The translations under genes and the position numbers were made by a program. Positions 11,736 to 21,749 of a stretch of 64,000 bases of DNA are shown here, in pieces (position 1 is the first letter of the stretch; each line of letters begins with the position of its first letter). This DNA comes from Phialemonium atrogriseum. Its lineage: Eukaryota > Ascomycota > Sordariomycetes > Cephalothecales > Cephalothecaceae. The stretch spans positions 79,947-143,946 of the forward strand of contig NW_026848186.1 of assembly GCF_030411735.1 (NCBI RefSeq), given 5' to 3'. The notes under the pieces were generated by a model, which searched no databases, was not told the DNA's origin, and worked only from the letters and a program-made list of their open reading frames with translations.

Positions 11736-12686
11736 CTACCACCCACGGCCGGCCAGCTTGTCGGCCTCCCTCATGGTCCCGACGTTGATGCCGACCATGG
11801 CCTCGCCGAGCCCGCTGCTGACCTCGGCCAGGACCTTTGCGTCGCGGAAGTGGGTGGTGGCGGCGACGATGGCCTTTGCGCGGGTGGCGGCGTCGCCCGA
11901 CTTGAAGATGCCGCTGCCGACGAAGACGCCGTCGCAGCCCAGCTGCATCATGAGGGCGGCGTCGGCCGGGGTGGCGACGCCGCCGGCGGCGAAGTTGACG
12001 ACGGGCAGGCGGCCCAGCTCGGCCGTCTGCCTCAGCAGGGCGGCGTCGCAGCCGAGCTCGCGGGCCAGCGCGCGGATGGCCGGGTCGCCGCCCTCGCGGA
12101 GCGCGGCCGAGGCGCGGGCGATGTCGGCGTTGACGGTGCGGATGTGCTTGACGGCCTCGACGACGTCGCCGGTGCCGGCCTCGCCCTTGGTGCGGATCAT
12201 GGCGGCGCCCTCGGCGATGCGGCGGAGGGCCTCGGCCAGGTTGCGGCAGCCGCACACGAAGGGGACGCCGAAGCCCGACTTCTCGACGTGGAAGGCCTCG
12301 TCGGCCGGGGTGAGCACCTCGCTCTCGTCCACGTAGTCGACGCCGAGGGCCTCGAGGATCTGGCACTCAACAAAGTGGCCGATGCGGGCCTTGGCCATGA
12401 CGGGGATGGTCACCGCCGCCATGATCTCGCGGATCACCTCCGGGTCCGACATGCGCGCCACCCCGCCGTCCTTGCGGATGTCGGCCGGCACCCGCTCCAG
12501 CGCCATCACCGCGCACGCACCGGCCTCCTCGGCGATGCGCGCCTGCTCCGCGTTGGTCACATCCATGATCACCCCGCCCTTGAGCATCTGCGCCAGGCCC
12601 GCCTTGACAGTGAAGGACTTCTTGTCCGCCACTGTCGTGGCCTGGGCGGGCTCAGCGGTCGCGGAGGAGCCGTTGGTGGTGGCCAT
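11736..12686 (-). CDS. PDX1: Pyridoxal 5'-phosphate synthase subunit PDX1 (PdxS/SNZ)
   Basis: Intronless, 316 residues. PDX1 makes pyridoxal 5'-phosphate from ribose 5-phosphate, glyceraldehyde 3-phosphate and ammonia delivered by PDX2; it is a cytosolic (beta/alpha)8 barrel that assembles as a dodecamer. Landmarks in order are VKAGLAQMLKGGVIMDVTNA (catalytic-site Asp), MAKARIGHFVE (the Schiff-base lysine), YVDESEVLTPADE, VCGCRNLAEALRRI, RTKGEAGTG (the second lysine) and FAAGGVATPADAALMMQLGC with FVGSGIFKS. An upstream in-frame extension to 12893 is low-complexity; I chose the ATG at 12686 because MATTNGSS leads directly into the conserved N-terminal helix. PDX2 lies head to head across 549 bp, so the two subunits probably share regulation. 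Confidence 0.97.
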   Translation of the reverse strand: MATTNGSSATAEPAQATTVADKKSFTVKAGLAQMLKGGVIMDVTNAEQARIAEEAGACAVMALERVPADIRKDGGVARMSDPEVIREIMAAVTIPVMAKARIGHFVECQILEALGVDYVDESEVLTPADEAFHVEKSGFGVPFVCGCRNLAEALRRIAEGAAMIRTKGEAGTGDVVEAVKHIRTVNADIARASAALREGGDPAIRALARELGCDAALLRQTAELGRLPVVNFAAGGVATPADAALMMQLGCDGVFVGSGIFKSGDAATRAKAIVAATTHFRDAKVLAEVSSGLGEAMVGINVGTMREADKLAGRGW

Positions 12687-13235
12687 TTTTATTATTATAT
12701 GTGAGGATGGGGGAGAAAGAAGAGGGGATAGTGACGATGAGAGGCAAGAGAGAGTGGCCGGGTTTGGAAAGGGGAAGCACAAAACTTTGGTGGAACCGCT
12801 TCTGAGTGACTCAACGGGGCCGAATTGAAATACAACAATTGGAGGATGGGGCGATGCGCGAGAAAAAGAATTGCGGGGATTTTCAGGGACCAAGAGTCAA
12901 GAAAGCACATGCTTCATGCATCTTGGCATGCTAGGAGACCCTAAAGCCGCGACTATCCACTCGTGCCATTATCCAGTTGCTTATCGTCCCTTTCAATGTA
13001 CCTATCGTGCCTACCTATCGAGGTTCCAGAAGTCAAAATGACTCAAACGCCCGATATCGGGAAGGCAAAAGTTTTTTCGCGGCAAATGGAAAATGCCAGG
13101 TGCCAGGTAGTCGACTTAGGGGGCTAACGGGGGAGCTACTCTACTGTTACACGGGGACCTACATAACTGATAACCTACCTCGTTACTATTATCGTCACTT
13201 TCCCCGCCAACGACACCTCCCTCTCTTCCCCGGTC
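12687..13235. promoter_or_regulatory. Bidirectional PDX1/PDX2 promoter region
   Basis: The 549 bp between the divergent start codons of the two PLP synthase subunits must hold both promoters. I see pyrimidine-rich leader sequence near each start, but no TATA box or known binding site that I would defend. Confidence 0.6.
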
Positions 13236-14134
13236 ATGGCTGTGACCATCGGGGTCTTGGCCCTTCAAGGGGGCTTCCAGGAACACATCTCCCTCCTCGT
13301 CAAGGCCGCAGCCCATCTTAGAGCCTCGAAATCTTGGTCCAGGTGGCAGCAGAAGAACCATGAACTGGACTTCATCGAGGTCAGGAACGCCGATGACCTC
13401 TCGCGCTGCGAGGCCCTCGTCATCCCGGGTGGCGAGAGCACGACAATTGTCCTCAGCGCCGCCCGGTCCGGCCTCCTCGAGCCCCTCCGGAAGTTTGTCA
13501 AGTAAATTCAAGCCACGAAACTAACCTCACACCCGGGCGTCTTCTTACACAACGTTCGCCGCGCTGACCCCCCTAACCCCCCCCTTGCAGGATCGATCGA
13601 AAGCCCGTCTGGGGCACCTGCGCCGGTCTCATCGTCCTCGCCGAGCAGGCGAACGCGACCAAGAAGGGCGGCCAGGAGCTCATCGGCGGCCTTGACGTCC
13701 GCGTGCAGCGCAACCATTTCGGCAGGCAGATTGAGAGCTTCGTCGCCGACATGGACCTGCCCTTCCTGGCGGAACTCGACGGCGGCGGCGGAGACGGCAA
13801 CACGCCGCCGGCGCCTTATCCGGGCGTGTTCATCAGGGCGCCCATTGTTGAGGAGCTGTTGGCTTGCGACGGCGCGGGGCAGCCGGTAGGCGAGGAGGAG
13901 CAGGGGAGGGAGCAGGCCAAGAGCAGGGTCGATGTCCTTGCCGTTCTGCCTGGGCGGACTGTGAGAGCCAAGGGAGGTGAGGTCGAGGCCGAGTCGAGCG
14001 GCCATGTGACCGACATTGTTGCTGTCAGGCAAGGCAATGTCTTTGGGACAAGCTTCCATCCGGAGCTTACCGACGATGTTCGGGTCCACGCTTGGTGGCT
14101 GAGCCAGGTTCTTGACCAGTTGGAAAGTAAATGA
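13236..14134 (+). CDS. PDX2: Pyridoxal 5'-phosphate synthase glutaminase subunit PDX2 (PdxT/SNO)
   Basis: Two exons (13236-13501 and 13591-14134) give 269 residues. The intron is GTAAAT..CCCTAAC..TTGCAG and joins RKFVK to IDRKPVWGTCAG. It is a class I glutamine amidotransferase that hydrolyses glutamine and channels ammonia to PDX1. Motifs: VTIGVLALQGGFQEH at the N terminus, VIPGGESTT (oxyanion strand), WGTCAGLI (nucleophile Cys), QRNHFGRQIESF, and FGTSFHPELT (His and Glu of the triad). It is longer than bacterial PdxT (about 190-200) because of two insertions: a Gly/Asp-rich loop before APIVEELL and an acidic loop near EEEQGREQAKS. I recall such loops in fungal homologues. All catalytic residues are present. 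Confidence 0.96.
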
Positions 14135-15244
14135 ATCTTGATGAAAGACAGCGAAGCGGCCACTTCTAGGCCCCGTATTCTCCTATACCTCCATCTGCTA
14201 GATCCTAATTAATTGGCATGGTTGATTTCCATTTGAAATATCGACAAGTAGTATGCTGAACACATATACTATACAGGCCCACCAAAAAGGGCGCAGAGAA
14301 GTGGCGAACCAAGAGCTTGAAGCCCGCGGTCTGGCGGTCAAGAATGCGTATGGATAATGCACAGAGAGGCATATTTGAGGTAACCAGCTAAGGAGTTTCA
14401 CATCCATACCTGCCTCAGGGGCAAGTTGGTCTCATATACCTGGAAGGCTTCATGGACACTTCCAGAGTAGCCCACGTAGATGACCTGATTGGGCCTCTTA
14501 TGCATTATGCCTCCTTATGGCCTGCTTGGAACCAATCCTTTGACAACTCATCCTATAGCCCCATGCAGAGATGAGAAGACCAGTCTCATAGTTGTCATCA
14601 TCGCCGCTTCTTCTCATCCCAGACAAGACGGCCTATAGCCTCCTCGTTGGTCTTATACCTCTTGAATCGGCCTCTCCACGAGTCTGCCTTGCCTATGAGT
14701 AGTAACTTATCAGCAACCTACCAGCGTAAGTGCCTACCATAGGGTGATTCGCGCCTGAGCAGGCTTGAGAAAATGTACCAAGGACTGCACGTAATCTCGG
14801 GAGGTGTAAGTCGGCTAGCATATTATGAGCTGCAATTAATTGCAGATCATTCTTGATACTCTAATTACATCCTCCTTATTTGTTTACATTTTCCGTTCTC
14901 CCTTTCCTACTTGAACTTCCTAGCTTTCAATCATATACTTGAGAATAATACATTTTCGCATTGACATGGGATACACAGGAAGAATTGATGATGCCTCGGC
15001 AACTTTTAGTCGCCATCCAGGCGCATCCGGGTGCTACCTGTCCTCTATTAGCTACTGAAAATTTGACCCACTTGACTCTTGTTTCGTAGCTCATCCACCG
15101 ACATGAAGTCGATACTGAATCAGCAACAAGGAGACAACTAAATAGGCTTGATTGCTTGCTGTTCACATCTAATTTAAAGTTCGTACTCAACTTTTCTCTT
15201 ATCAACCAATTGATCTCTCCCCAACCCCGGGATTGTCAGAAGAC
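14135..15244. other. Intergenic region
   Basis: No gene recognised in 1.1 kb between the PDX2 3' end and the start of the hydrolase. Short open frames (14198-14407, 14927-15205 on the minus strand) have no domain. The last 150 bp or so should be the hydrolase promoter and leader. Confidence 0.5.
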
Positions 15245-16406
15245 ATGCCGCAAACCCTCTCACACCCGCCGCCGCAAGCCAGCCAAGCAGAAGCCCCCAA
15301 CACCCGGCACGTCCTCATCTACTTCATAACGGGAAACCCGGGCCTAATTGACTACTACGAGCCCTTCCTCTCGACCCTCCGCACCCTCCTAGACGGGCCA
15401 CCCAGCACCACCACCACCACCACCACCACCCGCCCCACCGCTCTCCACATCCACGGCCGCAACCTCGCCGGCTTCGACGACGACGACGACGACGACAACG
15501 CCGCCACAGAACCCCACCAACCCCCCCACGACCTAGAATCCCAAATCCAGCACGTCCTCTCCGCCCTCACCTCCCACACCGTCCCCACCCCGGGTCCCCG
15601 GCACAGCACCCCCTTCGACAACGTCATCCTAATAGGCCACTCAGTAGGCGCCTACATCCTCCTAGAAACCTTCCACCGCCGTCCCCCGGGCCTCAACCTC
15701 ACCTCCGGCATCCTCCTCTTCCCAACCGTAACCCACATCTCCCTCTCCCCCGCCGGCAGGCGCCTGACCCTCCTCACCTCCACCATAGCTCCAACCCTCC
15801 TAACCCCAGCCCTGTCCCTCGCCCGCGCCGCCGCGTCCCTGGCCCCGGACGCGCTCCTGTCATTCCTGCTCCAGGGCCCGCTGGGGGGTAGGCAATCGCG
15901 GGCCGCGGCGGGCGTGACGGCGCGGTTCCTGCGCAGCCGGGGCGGGATCCGGCAGGCCTTGCACCTCGGGGCGGACGAGATGCGGGTCATCGGGGAGGAG
16001 GTTTGGCCTGAGGAGTTGTGGGAGGTAGCGGGCGGGGAGGACGGGGAGGGGGAGAAGGTAGGAGGGGTGGTGGTGGATCAGGAGGAGGGGGTGCCCAAGT
16101 TCTTCTTTTACTTTGGGGAGAAGGACCAGTGGGTTGCTGATGAATGTCGGGATCGGTTTATTGAGAAGAGGAGGGAGCATGCGAGTAGAGAGGGGGAGGG
16201 GAGGAGGCGTGGGAGGACGAGGATCGTGGTGGATGAGGATGATATACCCCATGCGTTTTGTATCAGTGAGTGACCCCCTCCTCGTAACCGGATCGGTTTC
16301 GCCCTGGATACGGGGACATTATGATTGCTAACGAGGTGTAGATCACAGTGAGATGGTGGCCGAGAAGGTCAAGCTGTGGATTGACGAGATTGTTGAGAGC
16401 TTATAG
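15245..16406 (+). CDS. Lipid droplet-associated serine hydrolase (LDAH family)
   Basis: Two exons (15245-16265 and 16342-16406) give 361 residues. The intron GTGAGT..GGTGTAG joins HAFCI to NHSEMVAEK. Family marks are HVLIYFITGNPGLIDYYEPF near the N terminus, the nucleophile elbow LIGHSVGAY (Ser133), LFPTVTHIS, and DIPHAF with the catalytic His near the end. LDAH enzymes are alpha/beta hydrolases that bind lipid droplets; sterol-ester or triglyceride hydrolysis has been proposed. Two low-complexity insertions lie after LLDG: a Thr run encoded by CAC/ACC repeats (about 15406-15430) and an Asp run encoded by GAC repeats (about 15474-15497). The first ATG, at 15245, was chosen; no earlier ATG extends the frame. 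Confidence 0.92.
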
Positions 16407-17464
16407 ATGAGTAGTAGGCTTTTGCTTACCTCTACTCAGGGGGGTTGTGCTATAGAGGAGTTGGGATGATGCTAGGATATACAGGCATGTTTTAGGACTC
16501 GTCACTTGTTAGCCAAGGTGTATATATCTAGTAATAGTTCTATGCGGCTCAGCAAGGCGTAATTCCATGAATAGCACGAAATAGAAGATAAAGGCAGAAG
16601 GTCAAGAATATAGCTCAGAAGGGTACCATGACTTGAACCCGCATGCTTCACAGCGCGCTGCGAATCCAGAGTATCAACACGAGAACACTCCTCAGCAGTC
16701 CTACCTCCCCATAACCCTCCTCAAAACTACCAGGACAGGGGCTACAACAGACACCCCAGCAAAGCCATCTCAACAGTCCTAACCAGACAAGAATCTACTA
16801 CTATGTATCTGGACCTCAGTTCCGCCCAGTCTTGGCTACGGAACTTGCCATGCCAAAAATAGACGGGCTAGAAGGTCACTCTAGCGAAGGCCCAAGACCG
16901 GAACTACGCCAAGGAATCCTGCTCGCTACCGAGTTCTACAGTCACCTACTTAACCTATGCCCCTTCGACGTGGCTGCACATGACCCTGCCCAATTGTGCG
17001 TGGTACGGATTTCGACGCGCTATCCTCCGCTTGCTTGCTATCACGGATGCGCGAGGTACGTCAGGTGGGAGGGGAGGCAGTCGAAGTGAGGACCACGGGT
17101 GAGGTGTCCAATGGATGTGTCCACCACCTCAAGAGAAGGGAGGAAAGGGGGGCAGGCGACACGCGGACAGACGATACAGAAAGAGCAGAGCATGCTCAAA
17201 CAAGGCACGGGACCACATGGAAGGACGGAAAACTTTTGAATTCACCACACGCACATCATCGAGTCAGTCTACCTACATCGAGCCAAGCCACAGGAGCTAA
17301 CCCAACCCGGCAGCGGCGGGACGACGCTCCGCTAATCCCCATCCCTCGGACGGGCGGGGCCCCATCCCGAACCGGGACAACCACAACACCAGCCAGCCAG
17401 CCATGCACATCTGCAATCAGCCCCCCATCTTCCACCCAGAACGCTCCAACCAGCGCCCATCTTC
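16407..17464. other. Convergent intergenic region
   Basis: About 1 kb between two converging genes, so mainly 3' UTRs. No gene recognised. A tRNA-like word at 16620-16680 was examined and rejected. Confidence 0.5.
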
Positions 17465-20440
17465 TCAAATAGGACTCGTAGGATCACGCACGCTCCCCCC
17501 GCTCCTGCTCCCGCTCCCGCTCCCACTCCGCACGCTGGGTGGTCCCGACCCGAGACCGGAACCCGAGCCGGAGCCAGATCCAGATCCCGAGCCACCGTAG
17601 CCGCGCTGCGGGGTCTGGACAAAGCCGTAGCCGGGCGGGCCGCGGGAGACAGAGCAAGGCGTGCCGTGGAGGCTCGGGTGGCCGCTCGTGTGAGTCGACC
17701 GGGCCGCGATGGTCGGGTTACTCGCGTCCTCGTCGCTCGACTGCGTGAAGCCGGATACGTCGCTGAGCATCGACGAGGAACGGCCCCTGGTCTTGTGCGG
17801 GGGCGTGCCGATGGCCGGCTGGAGCGGATTCTGGAAGTGTGAGAACTGGTGGGGAGGGAGGAGGGCCGGGAGTTGGGGGGCCATCGAGGTGGCGGGCCAT
17901 ATCGATTGCTGGGTGTAGGCAGTAGCCGGGTGGACCCAAGGAATCGGGTTGTACTGCGTTGGAGCTGATGTCGGGGCTGCTATTGCTGCTGCTGCCGCTG
18001 CTGCCGAGCCCTGCTCGTGGCCGAGTTCGTCCTGGAAGCTAGATAGGTAGGCCTGCATCTGAGCCGCCATGCCCTGGATATGCGTCTGCTTATCCGTGTT
18101 GAGGGCGCGTGCTCGGTCGATCCGCTCGCGGAAATGGTGTTCGATGCGGGCTGCATCGGCTTCGAGCGCCGCACGCAACTGGCGGCGGCGCTCGGCCTCG
18201 TTTAGACCGCGGGCGTTGGCGTCGGTGATGCGGGCCTGTTCGTTGTCGACCTTGGCTAACCTCGTGGCGATCTTACCGCGCTTCCCCTTCAGGCTGGCTT
18301 GCTCCTCCTCGACCGCCTTGATCTCCTTGTCGATGGAGCTCTTGAAGCTCTTGAACGAGGCACGCGCCCCGTCGAACTGGGCCTTCTCCGATGTCCAAGT
18401 GGCCTGCTTTGTGCGATACTGGCCAAGAAGCTCTTCTGGAACCGTCTCGAACTCCTTCAGCTCGTCCCCAAGGTCGCGCATCGACTGCTCCGCCTGCTTC
18501 TGCTGGATCTTGTTCTGGGCGACCTTCTGCCTGAGCTTCTCGTCGTTCCCTCCTGCCGACTGGACGGCCGCTGACAGCTTCTCGATTTCCTTCTTGACGG
18601 CGTTCAACTTGCGGTTGTTGTCCTTCCGGGCGGCTTTCAGCCTTGCCTTCTCGTCAGCGAGCTTCGCCTCAGAGGCCGCAATCGACGCCCTGAGCGTCGT
18701 TGCGGGCGAGTCATGTCGGACGTGCGACCGCTGGCCACTGGGCGCCTTGGCTGTCACCTCGGAATCCTTGGTCTTCGCCTGGATGGTCCTGACACTGGTC
18801 GAGAAGAGAACCTCGCCGGTCCGAGTGCTGATGAACTCGCACTCGTAGCTGGACAGCGGCGTCAGCCCGTAGATATCCCCCGTCCACCGCGTCCCGAGCG
18901 GCTCCTCCTCCTCACCTTCCTCGAGGGCGATGATGCGGGTTGGCTGCCAGGTGGCATTGTTGACTCTGACGTAGAAGGGCTTCGTGGTATCGATCCCGGA
19001 CTTGCTATCCTCGTCGTAGTTGTCGGTGGTGCTGACTGCATCCGGGAAATGGCTGGTGCTAAAGCAGACCTCGTCGCACCCGACGTAGCCGATCCAGATT
19101 TGTTCGGGCTGCGTGTTGAACGGCGCATTGCCCAGGTTATGAATATCGGTGGCGTTCGATCCCGCTGATTCCGATGCTGCGTGTGATAACTCATACTCCT
19201 TGACCATGACGATTTTCGTGCTCGCGAGGGCGGCCCAGAGTGGCTGCCGTATCCGCACCTGCGCACTTTGTTTTCGCCTCTTCTTCCCGGAAACAAAAGT
19301 CGTGCTGCTCGGTGGTTGGCTGGGATCCGTATCTTGGCTTGCGAGTCCAGCGTCGGTCGAAACCTCGATGGGGAGTGATGGCGCTTTCCCGGCCTCGGGA
19401 TCCTGGATTTGGGACTGCAGATCCCGCTTCTCTCTCCTCAGATACCACTCCCGTATGTACCGCACCAAACCTTGGGTAAGTATATGGATGGCTAGCATGC
19501 TTCGTATCCATCCATGTGAGCTCTTCTTCTCGAAAGAGCGAACAGTGGACTCGAAGGGGCCGCCATCGGCGCCTGAAGTGAAGAATTTGGAACCAAACAT
19601 GGAGTTCAGCGGGGTGAAGGTCGACCATTTGGAGTAACGGGTCCAGTGGGACAAGCCAACGATGGCAACCGAGAGGAGAATATTGTTCGCCGTCCCTTGT
19701 CTCGAGGCCCCTCCGCCACCTAGTGTCAGGGAGATGACAACCTGGGCAAGATCCAATATGAACTGCTGCATCGGGGCCCACAAGAACAACCATATCCCGA
19801 GCATGATTACGTCCATGCAGAGCAGCGTCGTCAGAGACGGGGTCCCTTGGTTTCCGTCAAAGATCTCGGTTATGCTGAGGCCGGAGCTGGTCGTGACGGG
19901 CGGAACAAAGGTGAGGAAGGTGAAGAGCATGTAGATGGTTGTAAGGGCGACCGGTGACACCTGCATGAGAATGATAAGGATGGCGATAGTGTCGTGGAGA
20001 GGACACGAGCGGAGGACGGTGTAGGCGAGGCCGAGCGGGCCGGGGTCACGGTGGACGTTGGTGTTCTTGGCATCGTTGACGTTGATGGACCGGTGGCTCT
20101 CCTCGGGGAGGGGGTGGGCGGGCGGAGAGGTCAACGAGTCGGCCGAGGAAGACTCGGAATGGGTGCCCACCGAGCCCCTCCTCAGAGTCTCAACTTCCTT
20201 GCGCTCGGGAGCCATGTCGTCGTGGTGCCGTGCGAAACCGTTCGTAGTCGAGGAGGGCATCGGAGGCATAGGCGGAGCGGCGGCATGGTCGATAGCCGGC
20301 TTAGGGATGCCATCGAACTGGCTCTGGCTCTTCTGTCTCGTGATACGTTTCCCGGGGCCTACGAGGCCATTCTCGTGTCTGGTGTCGCGGCTGTTGGCGG
20401 CGCCGTTCTGTCGCTTTGCCGAGGAAGCAGCGCGAGGCAT
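17465..20440 (-). CDS. acrB: AcrB-like ubiquitination network protein
   Basis: One exon, 991 residues from the ATG at 20440 (MPRAASSAKRQNG). Order: a basic Ser/Pro-rich N-terminal tail (1-145), hydrophobic segments at about 150-182, 203-224, 227-240 and 253-266, a linker, a conserved middle region with EQIWIGYVGCDEVCFST and YGLTPLSSYECEF, a long coiled coil rich in Glu/Lys/Ala/Gln (about 590-830), and a Ser/Pro/Gly-rich tail ending in Gly-Ser repeats. This architecture matches AcrB of Aspergillus nidulans, a membrane-anchored coiled-coil protein linked genetically to the CreB/CreC deubiquitination network and to acriflavine resistance. The symbol rests on that overall architecture and remembered sequence. 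Upstream sequence runs into homopolymers and an assembly gap, so a 5' exon cannot be excluded. Confidence 0.85.
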   Translation of the reverse strand: MPRAASSAKRQNGAANSRDTRHENGLVGPGKRITRQKSQSQFDGIPKPAIDHAAAPPMPPMPSSTTNGFARHHDDMAPERKEVETLRRGSVGTHSESSSADSLTSPPAHPLPEESHRSINVNDAKNTNVHRDPGPLGLAYTVLRSCPLHDTIAILIILMQVSPVALTTIYMLFTFLTFVPPVTTSSGLSITEIFDGNQGTPSLTTLLCMDVIMLGIWLFLWAPMQQFILDLAQVVISLTLGGGGASRQGTANNILLSVAIVGLSHWTRYSKWSTFTPLNSMFGSKFFTSGADGGPFESTVRSFEKKSSHGWIRSMLAIHILTQGLVRYIREWYLRREKRDLQSQIQDPEAGKAPSLPIEVSTDAGLASQDTDPSQPPSSTTFVSGKKRRKQSAQVRIRQPLWAALASTKIVMVKEYELSHAASESAGSNATDIHNLGNAPFNTQPEQIWIGYVGCDEVCFSTSHFPDAVSTTDNYDEDSKSGIDTTKPFYVRVNNATWQPTRIIALEEGEEEEPLGTRWTGDIYGLTPLSSYECEFISTRTGEVLFSTSVRTIQAKTKDSEVTAKAPSGQRSHVRHDSPATTLRASIAASEAKLADEKARLKAARKDNNRKLNAVKKEIEKLSAAVQSAGGNDEKLRQKVAQNKIQQKQAEQSMRDLGDELKEFETVPEELLGQYRTKQATWTSEKAQFDGARASFKSFKSSIDKEIKAVEEEQASLKGKRGKIATRLAKVDNEQARITDANARGLNEAERRRQLRAALEADAARIEHHFRERIDRARALNTDKQTHIQGMAAQMQAYLSSFQDELGHEQGSAAAAAAAIAAPTSAPTQYNPIPWVHPATAYTQQSIWPATSMAPQLPALLPPHQFSHFQNPLQPAIGTPPHKTRGRSSSMLSDVSGFTQSSDEDASNPTIAARSTHTSGHPSLHGTPCSVSRGPPGYGFVQTPQRGYGGSGSGSGSGSGSGLGSGPPSVRSGSGSGSRSGGSVRDPTSPI

Positions 20441-20531
20441 ACGCTCCTGCCGACTCAGACGCTTGTTCTGAGCCAGCCCAGCGAACCGAGGGGGAGAATC
20501 GGGAACCACCACGATTGCGCAGCCCGCCTTT

Positions 20532-20562
<31 letters not shown>

Positions 20563-20732
20563 GGAAAGGGGGGGGGGGGGGCAGGTTGCGAGTTCGGTTT
20601 TGGTTTAAAACCGAAAGAACGGAAGAGATTTTCCCGCGGCNNNNNNNNNNCCCCGCCCCCCCCCCCCCCCGCCCCCCCCCCCCCCCCCCCCCCCGCCCCC
20701 CCGCCCCCCCCCCCACCCCCCCGCGGGCCGCG
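20532..20732. other. Homopolymer-flanked assembly gap (10 N at 20641-20650)
   Basis: A T run and G runs (20521-20580), then a 60-bp stretch, ten N, then C runs broken by a few G and A (20651-20732). Alternating long G and long C blocks around N suggest failing sequence reads, not genuine sequence. The N count is probably a placeholder. Confidence 0.85.
20581..20640. repeat. Noisy duplicate of the right gap flank
   Basis: This stretch aligns without gaps to 20736-20795: about 48 of 59 positions agree by my hand count. The mismatches are mostly G/C, T/G and A/T, not the C-to-T changes of RIP. I infer a low-quality read end repeating the same locus. Confidence 0.75.
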
Positions 20733-20735
20733 CGA

Positions 20736-20795
20736 GCAGCTTGCGAGTTCGCTTGTGCTTGATCACGGAAAGATCGGAAGAGAGTTTCCAGCGGA
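20736..20795. repeat. Right-hand copy of the gap-flanking sequence
   Basis: Partner of 20581-20640. This copy is probably the correct one: it continues without homopolymers into ordinary sequence upstream of acrB. Confidence 0.7.
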
Positions 20796-21749
20796 CCGGG
20801 TCGGAGTACTTTTCATGCGCCCGATCGGCTGCCGTCTTCGTTTCGTGGGGACCTGTGTTGAGAAAGGTAAAAATGACGAAAAGGGTTAAAAAGGGGACGG
20901 AATTTTGAGTTTGGAGGTCTGGGGGTCTTTTAGGTCAAAGTGGGCGTGGCGCAGTTGCAAGTCTCACAGGCGGCTGCAAGATGGGCTGGTTACTGGCTTG
21001 CGCTAGTGTATCGGGAAAGAACAGCAGACGAAGGGCGGCAACTGCAACAGGAGGGACGTGGGGCGGAGTGCACTGTACTGCACTGTGATCGTCGGTGCTG
21101 CAGTGGAGGCTGCCAAGGTGTTTCCACCTGAAGAGGGACGTGACAGGACGGTGCGGAAATTGCCCCGCCGTGGGAACCTCATCTGTACTGTTAGGCCCCA
21201 CGCAATACCTGTTTTGTCATACTGTAGGTACCTCCCTTGGTACGCATGTACCGCCAAGTTTCGAGTCCCAGCTTGTGGCTCCACCTGCCCAGACGGCAGA
21301 GGAATGCTGCGGATCTAGATTTTCAGATTTGGCCTGATCCGCTGACTCAGTGGTGTAAACTCACGTCTGTTAACAGCAATAGCATATTACTGTACCCAAC
21401 CACCTAGCATTCCAGGAGTGGAGTTGATGCAGTAATTCTAGACTATATTGAGGTGAGCTTGGTCAGCAACAAACTTTTTCTTGGGTTTTATTTTTATTTT
21501 TCCATGTCTTGTTTATTTTGGTGCTTGAGCCAGGCCAGTGACAGGGAGTGTGATACTAATGATTATGCAATATGCAGCAGTGTGCTAAGGCTAGCCCATA
21601 GGCAATTCCCGTCTCTCCCGGCACCTGTGGCCCCTTTTCGCACGTGACTTGATGGTGCCCGAAAAAAAACCATTGATGTCAGGAGTGAGGGGCTCTCTCA
21701 ACCAAAAACGTACCTGTAAAGAAGGCATACCTTTTACAAATCGAGGAAA

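Larger units (their letters stand above)
20441..21749. other. Divergent upstream region of acrB and dihydroorotase, with assembly gap
   Basis: No gene recognised. The left half should be the acrB leader and promoter but is disrupted by homopolymers (20521-20732) and a gap. The right half precedes the dihydroorotase start. Around 21360-21560 the sequence is AT-richer. Confidence 0.5.

Noticed and set aside
11679..12704. Long plus-strand open frame over PDX1
   Set aside because: Shadow of the PDX1 reading frame; Gly/Ala/Asp-rich with no family resemblance.
15233..15244. Earlier start of the lipid-droplet hydrolase
   Set aside because: The codon at 15233 is TTG, not ATG; the first true ATG in frame is at 15245.
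16620..16690. tRNA-like sequence on the minus strand (GGGTTCAAGTC word)
   Set aside because: The loop word is present, but flanking bases do not form a five-pair T stem and no acceptor stem or anticodon arm can be drawn.
17465..20716. Extending acrB upstream to 20716 through the N run
   Set aside because: The extension is poly-Gly/Arg from homopolymers and includes unknown residues; the MPRAASS start at 20440 is the natural N-terminus.
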